Shown: positions 34,498 through 47,120 of the stretch, in pieces
Layout of the letters: each line of letters opens with the position of its first letter
Numbering within the stretch: position 1 is the stretch's first letter
NCBI GenBank assembly: GCA_947652605.1
Contig: OX393583.1
Location: forward strand, 11,015,222-11,079,221
Direction of reading: 5' to 3'
From: Elmis aenea
Taxonomy: Eukaryota; Arthropoda; Insecta; Coleoptera; Elmidae
DNA: 64,000 nt
The notes under the pieces: generated by a model
Database searches by the model: none
What the model was told of the DNA's origin: nothing
What the model saw: only the letters and a program-made list of their open reading frames with translations
Position numbers and translations under genes: made by a program

Positions 34498-36670
34498 ATA
34501 CGATTTTTACTGAATAATGATCAAACAAAGTATTTAAGTATTAGTATATCACAAAGACGTACAAACAATTTAGTATTCATAAGCATTTCGCATGGTATCA
34601 TATAAGAAATAGTAAAACATTTTAAATAAATAATTGTAGCATAATATGTTGTTAAGATGAAAAATATTCCGAATGTTGCAGTTTTATAAAAAGCATTTAT
34701 TAAATTAGTGTAACGGTCACAGATTGCAATCTAATGTAATTTGTAAAACAAAATTGTACGGAAAAATTTCGTAGTTTAAATATTCTTCATGGCTTACTTA
34801 AATTACCTGTTGTTTTTAATATATATATATAAATATTGAGATATTGTATATTGTCTTCTCAGCGTCTATCCATCCAGTTGGTTTTGTTGCATTCGTGAGC
34901 CGTTAGCCGTCGGCAGCAAAATGGTAGTCAAGCAGATCAAGTTACGAAATGTTTTGTGTCTTACCAAATTATTACAGTTTTGTGGGTGAAAGGTTAAAGA
35001 AACAAATTTTAAAACGCCCGCAGTTGTTTCACACCAAAAAACAAAAACTATAAAATTGCAGTTGATGGTTGATGTAATGTAGCCTTAGAACATACAATAA
35101 AACGTAAAAATGTTCTCACTTTTTTCACTGTGATTGGTCAATTTTATTTTAAGAAAATTTGAACTCTATAGAAATGCCAGTTTAACACTGTAATGAAAAT
35201 TTTAAAATTATATTTACATTTTAGTTTTCTGGCTTTAAGTTTAGTGAAATAAACGAAAAATATTTTATCTTCGCGGCGCCCCCCAAGACTGGCGCCCGGG
35301 GCATCTATACCCCCGTTGCCCCCCGTCGATACACCACTGTCTCCGGCCCCTTATCGATATGGGGGGTTCTGACTCCCCCCTAACCCCAATTTTCCTACGC
35401 CACTGAAACATTCAAAACCGTTTGGGAAAACAATTAAGATATTACCTACTACCTACGCAAAAGTTGCTTGCAGGATGGATACATTTTCGATAATATTTAA
35501 TGGAACACTTTCTGGGCAAAAAAATCCAATGGAGTCAGGAGCAGCTTACGATTGGTATCTAACCTGCGTCGCCAATCCATCGATTTGGGAATCAGTCATT
35601 TAGGTAAGCGCTTGGGGCTTTATCAAAAGATAAGTTTATGGAGAAGAAATTACATCTCTGCAACATCTTTAGCAACGAATCACAGAAACTGCTGAAATAA
35701 TATAATCCTTAATTCTGAATAATGTCTATCGAAATTCAGCTGATGGATTTCTATTTTGTAAAGGCATGGATGGACCACAGGTTGAACACAATCAGCAAAA
35801 ATTGTGTATCTTTATGCATTTAAAGTTTATCTAAAAATATATATGGGATATGTTATCAAAAGACTGTTTTTAAATTTCCAAAATACGCATTTATTTTAAA
35901 GACTACATTTAAATTTCGAACTCAGTTTTTTAAACCAAATCATTACTTTCTTACACTTTTTTTATGGCAACAATTAATTTAATCGTTGTTATATCAACAA
36001 TACAACAATTTTTATGGTGACATTTACGCCTGTAAATTTCTCCTAATGGTTGGTACCCACGGAATTTTGTCAACCGTGTCACTTTCTTATCGATTATTAG
36101 TTGTTACTTTTGCATTTCAACTTTTAAATTAGAAATCATCTCTAATTATGTAGCAGAGCGTATTATATTTTATGGGAAAGTTAAAAAACTCAACTGATGC
36201 AATTTTATTCAATAACGTTCATTATCGAGTTTATTCAACAGTTTTATTATGCTGCAGGAAATTTTAGAAAGTCTAACTAGGCCGGATAAGACAATACCTT
36301 TTGATTTGCACAATTCGTCGATAAATTTTTTTGTTCGATTTTTCTCCGGCGTTCGATTGCTAAATTATTGAAATCTACGATTTGATTGATTTAAAAATGT
36401 TTGTTTTATAAAAAGAGCTACTTTGTGAAAGGTATTATATCAAATGTAGCACTGAAATCATTGATTTAAATTTAAAAAACAAAAAAAAATCAAGTTTCTT
36501 TTTTTTTTTAAGAAACTTGACTATTTTCCCTTTTTACAACTAATTTATTCATTATTCACTCTACATTATATCTTCTATAAAGCATTAATCAAAAAGTATC
36601 AACAACTTAAAAGTTTTTTACTAAAAATTTCTCAGAAACTTTTAGTTCTGAATTCTTTTGTCATTCCAAA
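34498..36670. other. Mostly unrecognised; hAT-type terminal scraps at 35270-35404
   Basis: No gene is recognisable. Near 35276-35404 the minus strand has two stretches beginning CAGTGGTGTATCGACGGG and CAGTGGCGTAGGAAAATTGG, both of the kind that start hAT-type MITEs, with very C/G-rich neighbours. Neither could be paired with a second end. Around 36483-36530 a short A/T hairpin 'caagtttctt..aagaaacttg' is visible. Confidence 0.4.
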
Positions 36671-36674
36671 TATA

Positions 36675-38469
36675 CAGGGTGGACCAAATTTGAATGTTTT
36701 ACGGGGTATCTCGTTTACCGCAATAGATAGCGAAAATCTGATTTCGGTCTCTTGGACTATTTTCTTAAGAAAATAACGCCTATGCAATCAGATTTTTTCT
36801 ATCGGATTCCATTTTGGCACTACAGCCAAAAATTGAAATTTCATCGTTTTTGAAATTTTGCTATAACTTCTCTATTTATTAAATTAGAACAAAATGTTAT
36901 ATAGGTTTTTTATACAGATTTTTATGCTTAATTGAAAAACAAAAGTACATTTTTTTAGCCATCTTGACTTTCGAGATATGGAGCAAATCAAAAATTTTGA
37001 TCAACACGAGAGAGAGATTTATACGTATAACAAACAATCAATTTTATTTGACAAACTCTGAGGTTTTGTTTTTAAAATTTGTAACTGGCTAATAAATGCT
37101 ACACTAACAATAAGAGACAACTCTTAAATGTCACATCGAAAAAAAAATAACATCAACACGGTATAACTCCCATTTATTAGTAGGCAGTGAACATGTAAAA
37201 TGATTTTTGCTTATTTAAAGAAAAACTACAAGAGTAAAGCATAACAAACCTTATATCATTGAAACGAGAAAAAAATAACCTTTTTAATAAGGTCACAGTC
37301 AACTATGACTTCCATTTAAAAAAATGCAAGTTTGTGCAATAACTCGGAAATCGAGAGTGCTATGAAAATTTCGTTAACATATTTAAAATCTACGTAAAAA
37401 GATCTATGTCAATCAATTTTTATTTTTGTTCTAACTTATATGGTTACAGAATTATTTAAGTTTGGAAAAATCGACCTTTTTCAGTTTTTTCAAAATATTT
37501 TAAAAAGTTGAGGACGTCGGTCAAATTTGAAAATGGCATCAGATTTCCCTTTAAATTCTGCACAAATTTGCTAATTTAAACGTTTCTAATATTAACGGAG
37601 TTACCCATACAACAGGTTAGAAAAATGGGCACCCTGTATATAGTTTTATATATTTGTTGTAAAAAGTAATCGAGATATGGCCAATTTTGTAAAAATTCGA
37701 TCATCAAAGTTTGCCATGATTTCGTAAACAAGTGATGTTTACAATTATTAAACAACTAAACGTCATTTCGAAGTAAATTTTTCAGCGTTAAAGCAAATCC
37801 GTGTATTCTGTTGTATTTTATAACTGTTTTATTGTGGTATTTTGAACATGGTTAAATTTGAACTTTTCGAAAAGTTTATTATGTTAAAATATTACTTTGT
37901 AAGGGATAAAAACGTAGCGGTTGCTGCAGAATATACTTGGCAATGACGTTTAGTTGTTTAATAATTGCAAACATCAATTGTTTACGAAATCATAGCAAAC
38001 TTTGATGATCGAATTTTTACAAAATTGGTCATATCTCGGTTATTTTTTGCAACAAATATATAAAACTATATATTTTTGAATAGCTAAAAAAATACTCTTT
38101 CACATAAAATCATGGCCAACTAGCCAACTAGGGTTTTTATTTAAAAATATATAAGTTTACTCCATATCTCGAGAGTCAAGGTGGCTAAATAATTTTTGTT
38201 TTGTTTTTAAATTAAGCATAAACATCAGTATAAAAAACCTATCTAACATTTGGTTCTAACTTAATAAATAAAGAAGTTATAGCAAAATTTCAAAATTGAT
38301 GAAATTTCATTTTTTGTCTGTAGTGCCAAAATGGAATATGATAGAAAAAATCAGATTGCATTGGCGTTTTCTTCTCAAAAAAAAACAGCCCAAGAGACCG
38401 AATCAGATTTTTGTTATCTATTGCGGCAATCGAGATACCCTGTAAAACATTCGAAGTTGGTCCACCGTG
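36675..38469. mobile_element. 1.8-kb hairpin element, CAGGGTGGACC ends
   Basis: The inverted ends (CAGGGTGGACCAAATTTGAA at the left, TTCGAAGTTGGTCCACCGTG at the right) extend over about 300 bases. A second, inner palindrome is at about 37637-37780 versus 37945-38078. Flanking TATA is present on both sides. It interrupts the hairpin element ending at 39169 at a site whose empty version survives at about 38790, giving a 2-bp TA duplication. A 32-codon frame at 37848-37946 (MVKFELFEKFIMLKYYF, DKNVAVAAEYTW) resembles a helix-turn-helix N-terminus of a mariner-like transposase. Confidence 0.85.
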
Positions 38470-39169
38470 TATAAGGGTTGATGTAGTTATTTCCAATAAT
38501 ATAAGTTGCGAAAGTTTTTCAGATTTTATTTTTTTTTAAATTATAATAGGCTGTGAAAAAAAAAACACGGTGTAAAACCTTTTAAAACTCATTCGGTACA
38601 AGTTACGAAGGTTTTTAATTTATTGTTGTGATAATAAATAAACTACACTAAAGTACATTACTGCAGATTCCGACTATATCGTTGTTTTCTTTTTGTTTTC
38701 AGCCTACTCTAGATAATTTTCTTTAAAAAAAAACTAAAAATCTTTCGCAACTTAGGTACATATTATTGGAAATAACTACATCAACCCTTATATATTTGGA
38801 ATGACAAAAAAATAAGAAATTTAAATAAGTCATAGCCAACTATTAGTTCTATTTAAAAAAATAAAACTTTATGTCACAACTCGAATTTCGAAAAATTGTC
38901 TACGCCGCTGCATTCTTATCAAAAAAGTGCCTGTAGTACCTCAAAATTATTTTTGTTTATTTTCATAAACAAGTGAGATATGGTCATAAAACGAAAAGTC
39001 GAAAAATCGAGTTATCGGCGATAAATCGAAAACAAAAGACGATAACCTATTTTAATTTTCGCCAGTAACTTTTTCTCGACAAAAAAAATCGAGGATGCTT
39101 TGTCCCTTTTTTGATACCTCTTATAGTTACCGAGATTTCCTATTAAAACATTGAAATTTGCCCACCCTG
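38470..39169. mobile_element. CAGGGTGGGC-family hairpin element, right portion
   Basis: This segment ends GCCCACCCTG at 39169 and contains a short palindrome: 'gggttgatgtagttatttcc' at 38476 and its complement near 38785. The sequence matches 27044-27760. Its left outer arm is not found upstream of the inserted 36675-38469 element, so the copy is partial. No protein is recognised. Confidence 0.7.
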
Positions 39170-40300
39170 TACAACCAATAGTGTAGCGCTATACACAATT
39201 ACACATTTATTCATATTGGTTACCAATATAAACAAATTTGTATAGCGTTACTCGAACTTGCATTTAATTAGTATGACTTAGTTATGATTGACAAGTTCAA
39301 TTTGCATGAAATACCTTCGCTTTGTCTCACTTATTTATTCAAATCTTTTATAAAATGAGACAAAAGCGAATACAAATCTTTCAAAATTAATTTCCGAAAC
39401 CGGCTACCTGAAATTCCTCTTAAAATTAACGATGTAAAAGATGAATGAAAACACTAACAAAATAAAAAAAAAACTAAATCAAAAATGTAATTTACCCACC
39501 TTTTTGAATACCGACACCTTCAGAGACCTTGCAGTCGACCAGTCGAGTCGAGATGCTTACAACAGAGCATTCCTCGACATCCAACTGTACTTGGTTGTCC
39601 AAATAGGCAAAAGTAATTTACTTCAAAGAAGTTATTTTTTTCACACCAACGACAAAAAGCCAGTTAAAATGACCGGAAGCTGATCTAAAAGTAATTATTT
39701 TTGTAAAACTGCCTTTTCGGTGTTATTTACAAAATATAGATTAATTATTATACCGACAGCAATTATAAGTAGGCGCGTGAATTGCGGATTCTCTACTGTG
39801 CGAGGGTAACCGCCATCGGGCCCTTCTGTATAATATTTATTTATTTTCACGGGACTGGTGTAGTCTTAATTGAACAAAAACCTTCCATCGAATTTAAGCG
39901 TCCCAGATAAGATTTCCAGCATGGGGATCTCGCTTATTATAAGAGATATAGCTTTGCTTAAATTAGATTCATTATACCTTAGTATGAGAGGAGCCACAAT
40001 CAATTTTTAAAAGTACAAAATTCTTTTGACATTTGGCGATCGTTCTTTAGAAAGTTCTCTGCTCTGAATTTTGTAAAAACAGGGTGACCAAGAAAAAATA
40101 GGTCCTTGACTACAAAAAAAAACAGCAAAATCGGTTTTAACCGTTATTAAATTTCGGTTCATGAAAACAGAAACGAAATTTTATGGGTGAGAATGTAAAG
40201 AACGAACACGAAATATTTCGCTTTCGTTCCGATCAAAAACGAACGAAATACTTTTCGTTTTTAGTCCCTGTTGAAAACATATGGGTAAATAAGGTAATAC
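39170..40300. other. No recognised gene; CAGGGTG-family scrap near 39920
   Basis: 'gcatggggatctcgcttattataa' at about 39918 is the inner end of a CAGGGTG-type terminal repeat, without its outer portion. The 80-aa frame at 39441-39683 has no family that I recognise. The rest is AT-rich. Confidence 0.4.
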
Positions 40301-40305
40301 TTCTC

Positions 40306-42240
40306 TAATAATTTACTAACAGTAAACAGTCTAAAGAACAAAGAGATCACACTTGTAGTTTTTCTAGATATCGAGGGGGCGTTTGATAATGCCTCCCCGA
40401 GATCAATACGAAATGCAGTGGAAAGCAGGGGAATACATTCTACAATTTGTAAACGGATTTCCGAAATGCTTAAACACAGAAACATTTATGCCTCTGTATT
40501 TGGACAGACTGTAGGAGTTAGGGCTGTCCGATGGTGCCCACAGGGGGGGGGGTTCTATCTCCCCTTTTGTGGTGCTTAGTGGCAGACGAGCTCCTGTGGA
40601 GACTGGAAAAAGCAGGGCACTTTGCGGTTGGCTATGCCGATGACATAGCCATACTAACAACAGGCAAGTTCGGAGGCGTAGTATCAGACATGATTCAAGG
40701 CGCCTTACAAATTGTCGAAAGGTGGTGCATAGGCGAGGGTCTAACGGTAAATCCGTCTAAAACCTCACTAGCACACTTCACTAGAAAAACAAAACCGTGT
40801 GGAACTAAAACAGTATATCTGTTTTAAGAACCACTGGAAACAGTAGGAGAGGTTAAATATTTAGGAGTGATTCTAGATAGCAAACTTAACTTCAAACTAC
40901 AAGTAGAAAAAACTACCAAGAAAGCCACTGTAGCTCTATGGACCTGCAGAAGGATGCTTGGGAAAAACTGGGGATTAACACCTAGGATGATATATTGGAT
41001 TTATACCAAGATGGTCAAACCCATCGTAACTTACCAGATCAGCCTGGTGGACTAGAACACAGATAGATAAACGACTGCAGAAATAAATTAGACAAGCTTC
41101 AGCGACTGGCTTGCCTAAGTATTACCGGGGCGATGACAACAACGCCCACGGTGGCAATGGAGGTGTTGCTGAACTTACCTCCTCTTTACCTTGTGGTCAA
41201 ATCACAAGCACTAAGAGGGGGGTACCGACTAAAAATCACCCCCAAAGGGGGGAAACGTAGAGAAGGGCACTTAGCTATTCTCAACGAGATCGACACCCAT
41301 CCGACATTAAATATGATCTCGGATAGAATAAACAGGACGTTAGCCATTGAGAAAACCTTTGGAATCATAATTCCAACACGGGACCATTAGGAGCGTCATG
41401 AAATAGAGCTTAATGGCCTGATCTGGTATACGGACGGGTCAAAAACGCAAAATAGAACAGGCAGCGGAATATGGGGAGCAGCACAACTGAGACAAGGCAA
41501 ATCTGTAAGCTTTGGACAGTTTGCAACCATATTTCAATCCGAGGTGTATGCTATGCACTTATGTGCAGAAAGAGATTTTGATAATAAAAGCATCTTCATA
41601 GTGTCCGACAGCCAAGCAGCGTTAAAAGCTCTTGGCTCGTCGGAAGTAAACTCAGAACTTGTTCTAAACTGCATACAAGCACTCAACGTGCTGGGAAGCA
41701 GGAATAATGTTAAACTTGTATGAAGCCCAGGGCACACCAATATACCAGGGAACGAGAAGGCTGATCGCCTAGCCAAAATTGGCAGCGAGACACCTTTCTT
41801 CGGACCAGAACCCGCAGTTGGTACATCCTATGGAACAGCCAAGCGGTGTCTTAATGACATATTAATACAAGGGCATAATGCTCATTGGAAAAAAGTTGCA
41901 GGACAAGCCCATTCCAAGGCTATCCTGTCAATGGTCTCTAAAGAAAAGACAGAAGAAATGCTCAGGATGAGCAGAGCAGACATCAGAGCAGCCACTGGAC
42001 TTGTCACAGGACACTGTGGGCTAAACAAACTTCTACATAATAGGGCTCTCAGAGACCGATATATGCAGAGGATGTGGTGAAAAAGATGAAACTCCTCTTC
42101 ACGTAATATGCCAGTGTAAAGGATTCACACCCTACCGGCGCAGACTTCTAGGGATGGAAAAAGCCAACCAAGATGAGCTAAGAAAAACACCCTTAAAGAA
42201 AATCCTGGAGTTTTTCAAAAACACAGGACTTCCTTAAGGG
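40306..42240 (+). pseudogene. LOA-like retrotransposon: reverse transcriptase + RNase H + zinc knuckle
   Basis: In order: KNKEITLVVFLDIEGAFDNA (motif A), WCPQGGG, VGYADDIAILTTGKFG (catalytic YADD near 40635), FTRKTKP, VGEVKYLGVILDSKLNFKL and RMIYWIYTKMVKPIVTYQ. The RNase H follows: LIWYTDGSKT, QSEVYAMHLC, FIVSDSQAALKAL, one TGA where a tryptophan is expected, then SPGHTNIPGNEKADRLAK. The end (about 42060-42110) is ICRGCGEKDETPLHVIC, a CCHC knuckle. Frameshifts occur near 40540, 40826, 41056, 41390 and 42058. The domain order fits LOA/I-group retrotransposons, whose protein copies RNA at the target nick. An (AAT)n tail follows at 42309. Confidence 0.85.
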
Positions 42241-42308
42241 GCTATCACCAAAGCGTACAATAGACCAATAGGTCGCGGTACAGAAACCCGAATGGGGACC
42301 ACCTCCTC

Positions 42309-42332
42309 GGAAATAATAATAATAATAATAAA
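42309..42332 (+). repeat. (AAT)n tail
   Basis: The run 'aataataataataataataa' follows the retrotransposon's 3' end by about 70 bases and marks the insertion end. Confidence 0.75.
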
Positions 42333-43606
42333 ACTCCATTTAAAATGTAGTGTAGGTACCGCAGTGAATAACATTTTTCCAATGCTACAATTTTTGTTGT
42401 TTCAAGTACCTTCAATTAAAAAATGAGGATAACTTCAGGCTGTGCAAATTTTGTGTTTTACTGTACTTTATCTGCACCAGTAAATGTGTGTAAAAACATG
42501 AAAAAAGGACTTTGTGTAGCCGATCACCGCACAAGTCACAAGAGTACGATATTCTAAGCCGATAACCCCCACAATGATCCAATTCTAATCTGTAATTGGT
42601 AGTTGTTGTTAGTGGCTGTATATAACAATGCTTGAAATTATTTAACTTATAAAATTTTATACTGTCATTGTTACTTAACAACACTTGTATCATTATCCAA
42701 AAAGTGTCGACTTCCACAATAAATGCTGCATCATTACGTTTTAAAGCGTCTTGAAATTGAGACCACACACAACTTATCATTTTAAACTAGTTTTCTCATT
42801 CCGATGGTAAAAGAATGACAGTCAGAGCAGACCATCATCCTCGAGACAGTGGCGTTTTATCCATTGAAAGTTGCAGACACTTTCTTAGGCTTAGGAAAAA
42901 AATAAACGAATAAATTTGATTTTTCGTATTCTGTAGTTAATCTGATGAAGTTAAAATTAAAATAAGATATTCATTGATTACAAGATATGCATACGTACAC
43001 CCGGGCCTTATCAGAGGTAGAGGGGACAAGAGGGGCAAATGCCCCAGGCCTCGCAGTTTTAGGGGCCTCAATTCTTGACTCGATCTGTTAGAAAAAAATA
43101 CGTAATATTCATGTTGTTGAAGAAACAGTTTTATAACATATATCATGGAACGACCATTAACATTTTATATTTATCCCTCATAGTTTTTAATTTTGAAGGG
43201 TCTCATAAACATTGTTTGACCCGGGCCTCGCATTTACTCTGAAGGAACCTGTGTACACCATTTACAATATACAGGAGTAGGAGAAAGAAACTTACTCGTT
43301 TTTTTTTTGTTTAAATATATTGTCAAAACAAACAATTAATTTTGTTGACGATCTTTTAATTTTTCGATTTCCGCTTTGGCAAGAAATAACCCCAACTTGA
43401 TTGTTTTAAACAGAACACCACTCTGTTTACATTTTATTTTATAAACTTCTTTTTTAAATAAAACCCTTAATAATAATGTTTCTGAATATAGCTTTTTATT
43501 TTGCATCCAAAAACGTAAAAATAAACATGGCGTTCTAATAAAAAAATAATAGGTTTGGGTCATTTCCTGCTAAACTGGAAATGCAAAAAAATATCATTAA
43601 TAAATA
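42333..43606. other. No recognised gene; TE terminal scraps at 43000-43225
   Basis: The frame at 42412-42780 (minus) has no recognisable family. At about 43000 'acccgggccttatcag' and at about 43220 'acccgggcctcgcattt' recur with 'ggggcaaatgccccagg', resembling hAT-type terminal sequence, but no TSD could be paired. Confidence 0.4.
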
Positions 43607-44719
43607 CAGGGTGTCCCAAATTCGAGTAAATGCATGGGGATCTCGCTTATCTTAAGAGCTACGAGGTCGGTTAACTAAGAGCAAAGTTGCGAAATTAGAT
43701 GCTCGTCAAATATCTGCAAGGAAAATTTTCATAGCTGTCTTAGTTCAAAAGTTATTCAAGAAAAATGGAAAAAATTGATTTTCGTTTTTTGGCCCTATTT
43801 CCGACACTTTAAGATATCGACAATCTGGAAGCACTTCTCCACGGCACCTTCTTACGCTTTATATTTTGAGATAATATAGAATTTCCAACAACGTTTGGTC
43901 TCTTCAGAACCATCGTCAACTTCATTTTTTTAAATACGGCGAAAAAAGTCTCATGCCATAGTCGGATAGCATTTTAATTTCTGATTTTAATTATTTATGA
44001 CACTTAACATCTAAAATAATATTTTACCACAAAAACTTGAGAAAAACTCATTTTGTCCAATTTTTGAATCAAATGATCTTGTACAAACTTGAAAGAACGG
44101 AATAAAAAATTTGCCTCATATCGCGTTTTTTTTCGTTATTAAAGTTCATTTATACGAATGTATTACGATGACAAGTAACAAACTTACAAAACTTTTAGTT
44201 TGTTGATTGGTTGTCATGGAAACAACATAAACTACAACGATCGGCCTAACTGACTTATAACGGTTACTGTTTAAAAACCGTTTCTTAAATTTAACAATGA
44301 ATAAAGAAGTAAAATACCATGTGTTATACATCAATGGATTCAGAAAAATAAATGCCATTTGATTATGTAAATAGAAAAAAATGCGCTCATAAGGAAAACT
44401 AAAGTTGCTTATCATAAAACAAAAACGAATCAAACTGGGAAAAATGTGTGACCGCCATCCGATTCAGCTTAAAAAGTTGCTTCGGCAATGTTTTTACACA
44501 TTTAAAATATTTCAAACTCCAAAGGAGTAATAGGCGATTTTCAAAAATCGTATTTTCCGGTTTTTCCAAATTTTCTCGGATACCGTTTGAGATATTTCCA
44601 ATTTCTCTTTGGATTGCCAATGAGCATCGAATTTAACAACTTTGCCAAATTTAAACCTATACTCTATCTATTATAATAAGCGAGATCCCCATGCTTAAAC
44701 TCGAATTTTAATCACTCTG
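43607..44719 (+). mobile_element. CAGGGTGTCCC-family element, complete copy
   Basis: The left end (CAGGGTGTCCCAAATTCG) and right end (AATTTTAATCACTCTG) form an imperfect inverted repeat of about 46 bases, with 'gcatggggatctcgctta' perfect in both. TA flanks the left end. Immediately beyond the right CTCTG the composite hAT element (44723-45952) is inserted, so this element's TA-containing flank is split by the TSD of that insertion. It is a relative of the partial copy at 1337. Frames at 44146-44636 show no domain that I recognise. Confidence 0.82.
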
Positions 44720-44722
44720 TAT

Positions 44723-45952
44723 CAGGGTTGAGCAGATTTAAATCAATTGATTTAAATCACGATTTAAATCATGATTTAAATCAAGTGATTTTTTTAAAAA
44801 AATCATTGATTTAAATCAAGTGATTTAAAAAAAAAATTATCAATTTAAATCACAGATTATGTGAGTACAATATAATATTAATTTATAATAAAACAAAATT
44901 GTATTACTATTAGTAATTAAATACACGAAATGGTGAATAAACCATATCAATTTGCTCTTGTAAAGTAATATTCATTGTGGAAATGCAATAATTCAAAAAA
45001 TAAATGACAAGTTTTTGACGTTAGCGAAGTGTACAGTCAGTTTTTTTAATTTCCACTGCACTCTATTGCTTCAATAACGATTTGAAGAAAAATGTCGAAT
45101 ATCTCGAAAAGTATGAGTTTTGGGTATAGGACATACTTAACAAAATATGAAGCTCTTTAAAAGACGAATTCGATGACATAAAAAAATACAGGGGTTTGCA
45201 TTTGAAAAAATCGAGTTACGAGCTTTTGAAAATCATGGAAGTTGCCACCTATTTATAAACACCCCTGTATGTGTGATTCAAATTTTTTCATATCGAGCGA
45301 ACAGAGAAATTTTTTCTGCACGTCAATACCAAATTACAACTCTGTATTTCAAAATAACTTCTGGAGAATTTTTTAAATAAAGACTTAAAATCTTGAATAA
45401 TTTAGAAAATATTTTTTTTTTTACAACACCGTATAAAAACCTGTAGTACTTTATATTGATGCAAAGCTGAAATTAAGGCGGTCAAAAATATTAAATAAAA
45501 AATTGGGTGTTGTATTTGAAATATAAAAGTTGCTATTAGTTCCAGAAAGGTGACTCACCCTGTATATTTGAAAATATTTTTATTGTGTTGTTTAGAAAAA
45601 ACTGTATAAAATAGCATTTGAATCAACTTCATATCTCAAGCCGTTTAGCCACAATCGACAGATCCCGCACTAATGACTCACCCTGTATATAATTAATTAA
45701 ACATCACCATTTAGCACTGATTTTTTCAAAATTCTTAATCATTATATTTAATTTTTCATTTTGACAAAAATTTACCATTGAATTAAATATATTGATTATT
45801 GAATATATTAGCACAAAACAGAAATAGCATGTGAATATGTCACTAAATTCGATAATATGGTACATTTGATTTAAATCAAAAAAATCTGATTTAAATCAAA
45901 TAAATCGATTTTTTTGATTTTTTTAAAAAAATCATGATTTTTATCCACCCTG
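44723..45952 (-). mobile_element. Composite hAT-type element, copy 3 (gatttaaatc family)
   Basis: This copy lies in minus orientation: it begins CAGGGTTGAGCAGATTTAAA and ends TTATCCACCCTG, with exact 8-bp TSD CTCTGTAT (44715-44722, 45953-45960). Length is 1230 bp. It matches copies at 4009-5166 and 14414-15649 along the full length. The inner module's ATG lies at 44975 on the minus strand. Insertion landed in the terminal repeat of the 43607-44719 element. Confidence 0.9.
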
Positions 45953-45960
45953 CTCTGTAT

Positions 45961-47120
45961 AGACCTTCTTTTGTGCTTATGCACGTCAGCGCTTTAACTA
46001 TAGTTTTAGTTTAATATTTACTTATTGTTCTGTCGAACATAATTGATTCCTTGTGTATAACTTTCGTACTTCAGTTTTTTTTTTATATCCACTTAGGATC
46101 GCTTAATCGCTTCAACTGATTAAACATTTTTTAAACATGACAACCAAAAAAAGTGTTACATTTGCACTTTACATATAACAAACTCCTAAGAATTGGAAAT
46201 AGTTACACAAATTTTTATGGATAGTTGTGTAAAATACCAAAAAAAATCTTGCTTAAATCATGGATAATTCGCAAAACCTTAGCCTACAAATCAAGTGGAG
46301 AGAAACAGCTGAAATCGGCAGGTTTCATATTTTGATACACCAAAAGCTCATGCATGTATACATGACATGTAACGGCTGAGGCGAATGCTTTATTAATATT
46401 CTTCAGTACGGGTGGCTCTTTACGCTAATTAAGCCGTAATTAATTTAGTTTCGCCTGTCCAAACCTCTACATAATGAATCCAAGTTGCTCTCAACCATTG
46501 CTAAGTGCAGCTTATTGCTGACAGTTTAATTTTTCTTGCGCACAAAATGTTTGGATGCAACATGTTACTTGAAAACGATTTAAAAAATTAAACATTCAAC
46601 AAATGTACTGCAGCGAAGAAAAATCTAATCAACTTTAAATATTAAAAGTCAATAATAGTCTAAATTCTGTAAACTATGTTAAAAAATTGCCATCATATAC
46701 AGGGTGTCCCAGCCAAGACGAATTATTCGATAGTTCTGTTATTAGTAATAGCATTAAAAAAAAAATTAAATATTAAAGTTGTTTCTAATCATTTACTACA
46801 TAACCTAAAATTATTTTGAACTATACAGTGTTTTGTTTTAGCGCTCTGATACCAAACATTGTTTTTTTATATGGAACACCCTGTTGTTTTTGTAATTTTT
46901 GGATGTAAAATTAAATTCTCTTTCAAAAATATTACAGGTTGTTTATGTCTGAAATTAACCGTTTTTGAATTATAACCTTTTTTTTGAAAATCTTGACAGA
47001 TGCAGACTTTTATAAAAATATTTATATTTATTAACATAACAACAAGAGCAATTTACTCTAGTAATTTACCAGACAATAGTATTATAGTGATTATTGACTA
47101 GTTGCATTTTTAAAATAATA
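45961..47120. other. No recognised gene; CAGGGTGTCCCAGC scrap near 46703
   Basis: A 'tatacagggtgtcccagc' at 46698-46715 and 'ggaacaccctg' at about 46876 could be the ends of a small CAGGGTG-type element, but the pairing is weak. The surrounding DNA is AT-rich with no open frame of interest. Confidence 0.35.

Noticed and set aside
39441..39683. An 80-codon frame upstream of the LOA-like element
   Set aside because: No family resemblance, no relation to the retrotransposon's reading frame, likely chance.
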